From Anaerobacillus sp. (GTDB lineage Bacteria > Bacillota > Bacilli > Bacillales > Anaerobacillaceae): 9,602 nt of DNA. Shown piece after piece: positions 5,329-9,602 of this stretch (positions within the stretch are counted from its first letter, which is position 1; every line of letters begins with the position of its first letter). The notes under the pieces were generated by a model. That model was not told where the DNA came from. It was given only the letters and a program-made list of their open reading frames with translations, and made no database searches. Location of the stretch: contig SKSA01000073.1 in assembly GCA_007118195.1 (NCBI GenBank), positions 1-9,602 of the forward strand, in the 5' to 3' direction. The translations under genes were made by a program, and so were the position numbers.

Positions 5329-5488
5329 GTAGGCTAATTGAAGTGTTAATTGCTTTGGGATTGGAATGTTAAATGTAATGCTATTTAACCTGTGAATTAA
5401 CGTTTTCCCTCCCAAAACTGAACCCGTTATTCTTTTACAGAATGTGTTTCTTTTTGACGTAGAAAAAAGATTTACAGCCTCTTACTCG
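5329..5488. other. spacer without a recognisable gene
   Basis: Apart from a small hairpin (GTTAAAT at 5368-5374 with ATTTAAC at 5383-5389), I see nothing here. The open frame starting at 5444 has no ribosome binding site and reads into the repeats that follow. Confidence 0.5.
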
Positions 5489-5543
5489 GAAAATACGCCC
5501 CGGAAAAAAAGAAAATACGCACCTAACTCCGAAAATACGCCCC
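5489..5543 (+). repeat. three spaced copies of GAAAATACGCCCC
   Basis: GAAAATACGCCCC occurs at 5489-5501 and 5531-5543, and as GAAAATACGCACC at 5511-5523. The copies repeat at intervals of 22 and 20 bases, with non-identical spacers. They immediately precede the 7-base tandem repeat. Confidence 0.8.
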
Positions 5544-5562
5544 AAACCAGCTTCTTACACAA

Positions 5563-5625
5563 ACTCAAAACTCAAAACCCAAAACCCAAAACCCAAAACT
5601 CAAAACCCAAAGCTCAAAACTCAAA
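5563..5625 (+). repeat. nine-copy 7-base tandem repeat
   Basis: Nine uninterrupted 7-base units of ACYCAAA run from 5563 to 5625 (five ACTCAAA/GCTCAAA units and four ACCCAAA units). The only variation is at the second pyrimidine, plus one A-to-G change in unit 8. Translation in frame would give a repetitive K-T-Q-N-P-K pattern, but no gene start supports it. Repeats of this kind can change copy number by slippage. Confidence 0.9.
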
Positions 5626-5747
5626 ATCCCTACGCCTTAAGTCTTAGTGAAAATCAGTCTAGGGTTCATTTCGTCAGCCTCTAATCTCAGCTAACATAAA
5701 ATCAAGGTAATAAAGTCACAAACATAAATTATTATGCTAGAAAAATG

Positions 5748-5776
5748 TTTCCATAATTTTCTAATTAATGTATAAT
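5748..5776 (+). promoter_or_regulatory. sigma-A type promoter for the RND exporter gene
   Basis: A perfect -10 TATAAT (5771-5776) is preceded at 17 bases by TTTCCA (5748-5753), a 4-of-6 match to the -35 consensus. Transcription would start about 25 bases before the ribosome binding site AAGGGGG (5795-5801), leaving a very short leader. Confidence 0.6.
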
Positions 5777-5809
5777 TTATTTGTTTGGAGAAAAAAGGGG
5801 GATTAGTAA

Positions 5810-8800
5810 ATGCAGTTTTTACGCTTCATTATCGGACGGAAAATATTAGTTGCATTGATGGTCGTGTTTATTTTTATGATGGGGATGTACTCTGCAGGAA
5901 AGCTTGATCGAGAATTGTTTCCGCCAATATCATTTGATGCAACACAAGTTTATGTCAGTGCAGGTCAAATGTCGACGTTAGATGTCGAGGAACAAGTCAC
6001 AAAGCCGATTGAGCAAGTTTTACAAAATATTAATGGAGTGAATACGATTACCAGTACGTCGTCTATTGGTGTAAGTTCACTCATGGTGCAAGCTGAAGAA
6101 GGATTAGGCGATGAAGTATTTAAAGAAATTGAAAGTTCAATGAAGGGATTGGAGAGCCAGCTCTCTGGAGTCGACTTTATATCAGCGTTTCAGTTTTCAA
6201 CGGAACAACCTTATGAATTTTACATGACCATTGCCGATGGTTCGCTAGATAATATGTCTGAATTTGCACGTAAAGTCGTCAAGCCACGCCTTGAAGCTTT
6301 ACCAGAGGTTCGTGAGGTTAGTCTTGACGGCATAGAAAATATCGATATTGTCGTCGAATTAAATTTAGAAAAGCTCAAGGAATATGGACTTGGTCAACAG
6401 CAAGTCATCCAAATGATTCAGCAATCAAATATTGATACTTCTGTAGCACAATTAGAAGGAGAAGAAGGAAAGCCAACGGTGCGTTGGAATACCTCTTTTA
6501 AAAAGATAGATGATATTAAAAAAATTGAAATTCCTACAGCGCAAGGCATTAAAGAGTTAAATGAAGTAGCAAGTGTATATGAAGAGAAAAACATGGCTAC
6601 ATCTGTAGGGTGGAAAAATGGTACGAGAGAGTTTATTTTTGTTCAAATCGGTCGTGTTAACGGTGTTACTCAAGTAGAGATGGCAGCAAGTGTCCGTGCT
6701 GAAATTGAAAAAATTAGAGGAGAGGGTCTTGTAAGCGGGTTTCAGTTTGAAGAACTAGTCGCTCAAGCCGATTATGTAACGGATGCGATAGCCGGGGTGA
6801 GTACGAATGTTTTACTAGGGGGATTAATCGCCTTAGTTATTCTCATCCTATTTTTACGAAACATTCGTGCAACAATGATTATCGGTTTATCAATTCCATT
6901 ATCGATATTGTTAACATTTACAGGAATGTGGTTTTTCGATTATAGCTTCAACATGCTGACGCTTATTGGGTTAGGGCTCGGAATTGGGATGATGGTCGAC
7001 TCGTCGATCGTGATTTTAGAATCAATTTATCGTAAAAAAGAGCAGGGATTTAAAAAGCTAGAAGCGGTTTTACTCGGTGTGAAGGAAGTGGCAACCGCCG
7101 TATTTGCGTCAATGCTGACAACGATCGTTGTTTTTGTCCCGATCGGTCTCCTCGGTGGAGAGATGGGACAGTTTATGATTATTCTGTCGATGATCGTTGT
7201 CGTTACATTAGTAAGCTCCGTCATCGTTGCCTTTACACTAATCCCTACTTTAGGTGAAAACTTCTTGAAATTAAGAAGCAGACGGAAAGAACGAAGCGAA
7301 GGTAAAATTATTTCAACGTATGGAAAACTAGTCTCTTGGATTACGAGAAAAAAGCGGAATCGTTACAGTATGATTTTTACATTTATCGTGATTTTTATTA
7401 GTTCGATCATGTTAATCACGAAAATTCCGATGACGGTAATGCCAGATGTTTTAAATCGTTATGCAGAGATTATGGTTCAGCTTGAAGGTGGTTTGACTCC
7501 TGCTGAGCGTGAGGAAATTGCTAGTAAAATTAACGAGGATTTATTATCGATCGACGATGTCGACAGTAATTTAATCATGGATAATGTTGATATGTTCTTT
7601 CTTCTTATTAACATGACTCCTGAAAATGAGGCAACATTGGAGCAAAGTGTAGTAAATGAAAAAATCAACAGAGCTCTACGTGAACTAGAAGAAGAGTTCC
7701 CGATTGTAGGAGTAGGAATGGCAGACTTTAACGGGATTAGTCTTCCGGTTGTCATCGAAATTAAGGGTGAAGATTTAGAGGATCTTAGTAATATTGCTAG
7801 TGAAGTGATGAATGAGGTAAGTTCTGTTGAAGGACTTGTTGGGATTACTTCATCCGCAAATAAGAAAATGACGGAACAATTGATCGATTTCAAGGATGAT
7901 CAGATGAAAGAAGATGGTGTAACCGCTGTTCAGTTGCTTGCGCAATTTCAAGAGTGGTCTTCCCGACTACCAGTAGGGGAAATGAGACGAGATGATGTAA
8001 CGTCAGCGATTTTTGTTACAACAAATATAAATATTAACGATAAAGATAGTTTTTTAAATCACGAAATGAATACACTTGGTGGAGTTAAACAACTATCGAC
8101 GTATATCGTTTTGAAAGAAGTGGTCGTTCCAACGGAGATTTCTCGTAAAGATGGAGAACGTGTCGTAAGGGTGATGGCTGATATTGAAGAACGTGATTTA
8201 GGCTCAGTTAATCGCGATATCGAAGAGTTACTCGGCAACTATGATGCTCCATTAGGATATACGATCGGAGTTGGCGGTAGCCTCCAAGAGCAACAAGAAG
8301 CCCAGCAAGAGATGCTAATGATTTTAGGAATTTCTATTTTCCTCGTTTATGTAGTGATGGCTGTCCAATTTAATAGCTTGATACATCCATTTATCGTGAT
8401 GTCGATCATTCCAATGACAGCGACAGGAGCATTATTAGGCTTGCTTATTACTCAATCAGAGTTAAGTATATTATCAGGGATGGGAATGGTCTTCTTAATA
8501 GGGATCGTCTTAAACAATGCCATTTTACTAATCGACCGTACGAAACAATTACGTAATGATGGCTATGAAGTCGGGGAAGCGGTCGTTGAAGCAGGGAAAA
8601 ATCGCATACGCCCAATTTTCATGACCACCTTAACAACGGTTGGTGGAATGCTCCCTTTAGCAATTGCATCAGGAGCTGCAAGTAACTACCAATCACCGCT
8701 TGCGATTGTCATTATTTCAGGTTTACTATTTGCAACATTTATTACACTGCTCCTAATCCCATCAGTTTACATGTTATTTGAAGATGTTAAACGCGGGTTA

Positions 8801-8863
8801 AATCGACTGTTTCGCCGAAAATCAGAAAAGGTGTCTGACACCGCTCGTGGACAAAATGCTTAA
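5810..8863 (+). CDS. RND-family efflux transporter (AcrB/SwrC-like, HAE1 type)
   Basis: The 1017-residue inner-membrane proton-driven exporter shows the full duplicated RND layout. TM1 is at about 11-31, followed by a large outer domain to about 328. A TM2-TM6 block begins near 333, TM7 is at about 518-538, and a second outer domain runs to about 832. TM8-TM12 follow, starting 'QQEMLMILGISIFLVYVV'. The N-terminus has the family 'ELFPPISFDATQVYVS' segment. Compared with the AcrB proton relay, Asp407 is kept (D397) but Asp408 is Ser398 and Lys940 is Asn902, while Arg971 and Thr978 are kept as R932 and T939. No adaptor or TolC-like gene is nearby, as expected for a monoderm. B. subtilis SwrC, the likely relative, exports surfactin; the substrate here is unknown. 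AAGGGGG is 8 bases before the ATG. Base composition looks less AT-rich than the block upstream. Confidence 0.92.
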   Translation: MQFLRFIIGRKILVALMVVFIFMMGMYSAGKLDRELFPPISFDATQVYVSAGQMSTLDVEEQVTKPIEQVLQNINGVNTITSTSSIGVSSLMVQAEEGLGDEVFKEIESSMKGLESQLSGVDFISAFQFSTEQPYEFYMTIADGSLDNMSEFARKVVKPRLEALPEVREVSLDGIENIDIVVELNLEKLKEYGLGQQQVIQMIQQSNIDTSVAQLEGEEGKPTVRWNTSFKKIDDIKKIEIPTAQGIKELNEVASVYEEKNMATSVGWKNGTREFIFVQIGRVNGVTQVEMAASVRAEIEKIRGEGLVSGFQFEELVAQADYVTDAIAGVSTNVLLGGLIALVILILFLRNIRATMIIGLSIPLSILLTFTGMWFFDYSFNMLTLIGLGLGIGMMVDSSIVILESIYRKKEQGFKKLEAVLLGVKEVATAVFASMLTTIVVFVPIGLLGGEMGQFMIILSMIVVVTLVSSVIVAFTLIPTLGENFLKLRSRRKERSEGKIISTYGKLVSWITRKKRNRYSMIFTFIVIFISSIMLITKIPMTVMPDVLNRYAEIMVQLEGGLTPAEREEIASKINEDLLSIDDVDSNLIMDNVDMFFLLINMTPENEATLEQSVVNEKINRALRELEEEFPIVGVGMADFNGISLPVVIEIKGEDLEDLSNIASEVMNEVSSVEGLVGITSSANKKMTEQLIDFKDDQMKEDGVTAVQLLAQFQEWSSRLPVGEMRRDDVTSAIFVTTNININDKDSFLNHEMNTLGGVKQLSTYIVLKEVVVPTEISRKDGERVVRVMADIEERDLGSVNRDIEELLGNYDAPLGYTIGVGGSLQEQQEAQQEMLMILGISIFLVYVVMAVQFNSLIHPFIVMSIIPMTATGALLGLLITQSELSILSGMGMVFLIGIVLNNAILLIDRTKQLRNDGYEVGEAVVEAGKNRIRPIFMTTLTTVGGMLPLAIASGAASNYQSPLAIVIISGLLFATFITLLLIPSVYMLFEDVKRGLNRLFRRKSEKVSDTARGQNA
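8830..8842. repeat. GGTGTC-T-GACACC palindrome inside the end of the exporter gene
   Basis: GGTGTC (8830-8835) and GACACC (8837-8842) form a 6-bp perfect inverted repeat with a one-base centre, inside the last codons of the exporter, encoding part of 'KVSDTARGQNA'. I recall this palindrome as a common dispersed repeat in Bacillaceae genomes; that is from memory, not a search. Confidence 0.5.
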
Positions 8864-8904
8864 ATGTCCTTCTCCAGTGGACAGATTGAAAAATGGTTAA
8901 AAAG

Positions 8905-8943
8905 AAACGACGCTTAGAAAACTAGTTCTAAGCGTCGTTTTTT
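8905..8943. terminator. bidirectional terminator between the exporter and the histidine kinase
   Basis: A 15-bp perfect stem (8905-8919 with 8926-8940) has loop AACTAG and a run of six T on the + strand. On the minus strand the hairpin is followed by TTTCTTTTT, so it can also end the convergent kinase transcript. Confidence 0.9.
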
Positions 8944-9013
8944 GCCCATGTGGTGAAACGTATACACTAAATCTGCTAATAGTTACTTCGTTTAATAGGT
9001 CTGCTAAACACTT

Positions 9014-9602
9014 CTATTTATCGTCAAATGGTGGAATGAATGGTAATCGAATACTAAATGTCGTAATTTCTTCATTTGAAAAACAAGAGATGCTGCCATG
9101 ATGTTTCTCAATAATTTTCCGACAAACGAATAAACCGATGCCGGTGCCTAACTCTTTCGTCGTGTAAAAAGGTTCGAAGATGATATCAATCGTCTCATTA
9201 GGGATTTGCGGCCCGTTGTTAGAAATGTTAATAACAACCTCATCGCCTTCTGTAAACGAACAAACCGTTATTTCACGAGGTTTTTCTTTTTTGGTAACCG
9301 CATCGATCGAGTTCATTAAGATATTTAAGAACACTTGTTTAATTTCATTTTTATTAGCGCTAGTTTGAGCATCAGTTTTATAGTTCGACGTAACATTCAC
9401 ATCGATATCAACGATACTTGGGTATAGAAACTCAATGATGTTTTCTAACAAGAGGTGCACAATTAATGTTTCTTTTCGCTGCTCTTGGGCCCCATCATTT
9501 TTAGAAGTATGGAGGAATTGAGTAATTCGAAATTTTAGTTGATCAAGTTCATGATCAATAATGTCGATATATTTCAATGTTGGATAATCCGTTTTAAGTA
9601 AC
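9014..9602 (-). CDS. sensor histidine kinase, C-terminal part (spore-kinase-like), 5' end outside the window
   Basis: The minus-strand frame is open from the window edge to the TAG at 9016-9014 (195 visible residues). It begins 'LLKTDYPTLKYIDIIDHELDQL', which resembles the segment directly after the phospho-accepting His box in KinA-E type kinases, so that His lies just outside. The ATPase domain is complete: N box with Asn93 and Asn97 in 'FLNILMNSIDAV', F box 'FEPFYTTK', G2 box 'GTGIGLFVCRKI', and final strands 'GSISCFSNEEITTFSI'. In the G1 box the usual D-N-G-x-G-I reads N-N-G-P-Q-I. These proteins phosphorylate themselves and pass the phosphate to a response regulator or Spo0F-like partner; the signal-sensing part is not visible. 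The TTG at 9577 is internal. No partner regulator is in the window. Confidence 0.88.
   Translation of the reverse strand, partial: LLKTDYPTLKYIDIIDHELDQLKFRITQFLHTSKNDGAQEQRKETLIVHLLLENIIEFLYPSIVDIDVNVTSNYKTDAQTSANKNEIKQVFLNILMNSIDAVTKKEKPREITVCSFTEGDEVVINISNNGPQIPNETIDIIFEPFYTTKELGTGIGLFVCRKIIEKHHGSISCFSNEEITTFSIRLPFIPPFDDK

Noticed and set aside
5290..5337. 15-residue frame with a GGGAAG-like site before ATG 5290
   Set aside because: Its codons coincide with the terminator hairpin at 5297-5328, so the frame is most likely accidental.
5489..5625. CRISPR array
   Set aside because: Units are 7 or 13 bases, spacers are absent or too short and partly similar, and there are no cas genes.
5444..5647. 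67-codon open frame through the repeats
   Set aside because: No ribosome binding site, and the product is mostly the translation of the 7-base tandem repeat (K-T-Q-N-P-K pattern). It is open only because the repeat contains no stop in that frame.
7027..7893. Minus-strand open frames inside the exporter gene, and similar ones at 1411-1659 (minus) and 9180-9368 (plus)
   Set aside because: They are antisense shadows of strong coding sequence and lack ribosome binding sites or family features.

Overview
The window looks like chromosomal DNA from a low-GC, monoderm member of the Bacillales, most likely Bacillaceae. The reasons are AT-rich codon use, strong GGAGG-type ribosome binding sites, TTG and GTG starts, short lipobox signal peptides, a PrsA-like foldase, a SwrC-type RND pump encoded alone, and a spore-kinase-like histidine kinase. 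No rRNA, tRNA or CRISPR array is visible. I did not compute GC values or run any search.

Left part (1-1732): the 3' part of a PrsA/parvulin-type foldase gene, closed by a near-perfect terminator hairpin, followed by a stand-alone nitrilase-superfamily amidohydrolase with an intact Glu-Lys-Cys triad.

Middle part (about 1793-5276): an accessory block of small genes, nearly all on the + strand. It opens with a decayed minus-strand fragment of an Rpn/PD-(D/E)XK 'putative transposase' gene. Next come a lipoprotein (TTG start), a broken or very short TatA-like membrane peptide, a second lipoprotein, a two-helix 51-residue membrane protein whose best start codon is ATC, an N-terminally anchored protein, and an 18-codon reading frame overlapping a VanZ-family gene. 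Most have their own ribosome binding site. Short, partly palindromic motifs of the kind CTAACG...AGCAGTTTAG or TTCAACTAACG...TTAGTTGAA recur just after the stop codons. The layout looks like single-gene modules separated by a small repeated element, and this is the most interesting feature of the window. There is no recombinase gene here to explain it.

Right part (5297-9602): a strong terminator, a low-complexity spacer with two different short tandem repeats, a promoter, and a complete 1017-residue RND (AcrB/SwrC-like) exporter. The exporter ends at a bidirectional terminator shared with a convergent minus-strand sensor histidine kinase that runs off the window. The exporter departs from the AcrB proton-relay pattern (D397 kept, S398 and N902 in place of Asp and Lys).

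Functionally, most recognisable products act at the membrane or cell surface: foldase, lipoproteins, VanZ-like protein, exporter and sensor. Apart from the coupled 4639/4689 pair, nothing shows that the genes form one pathway.
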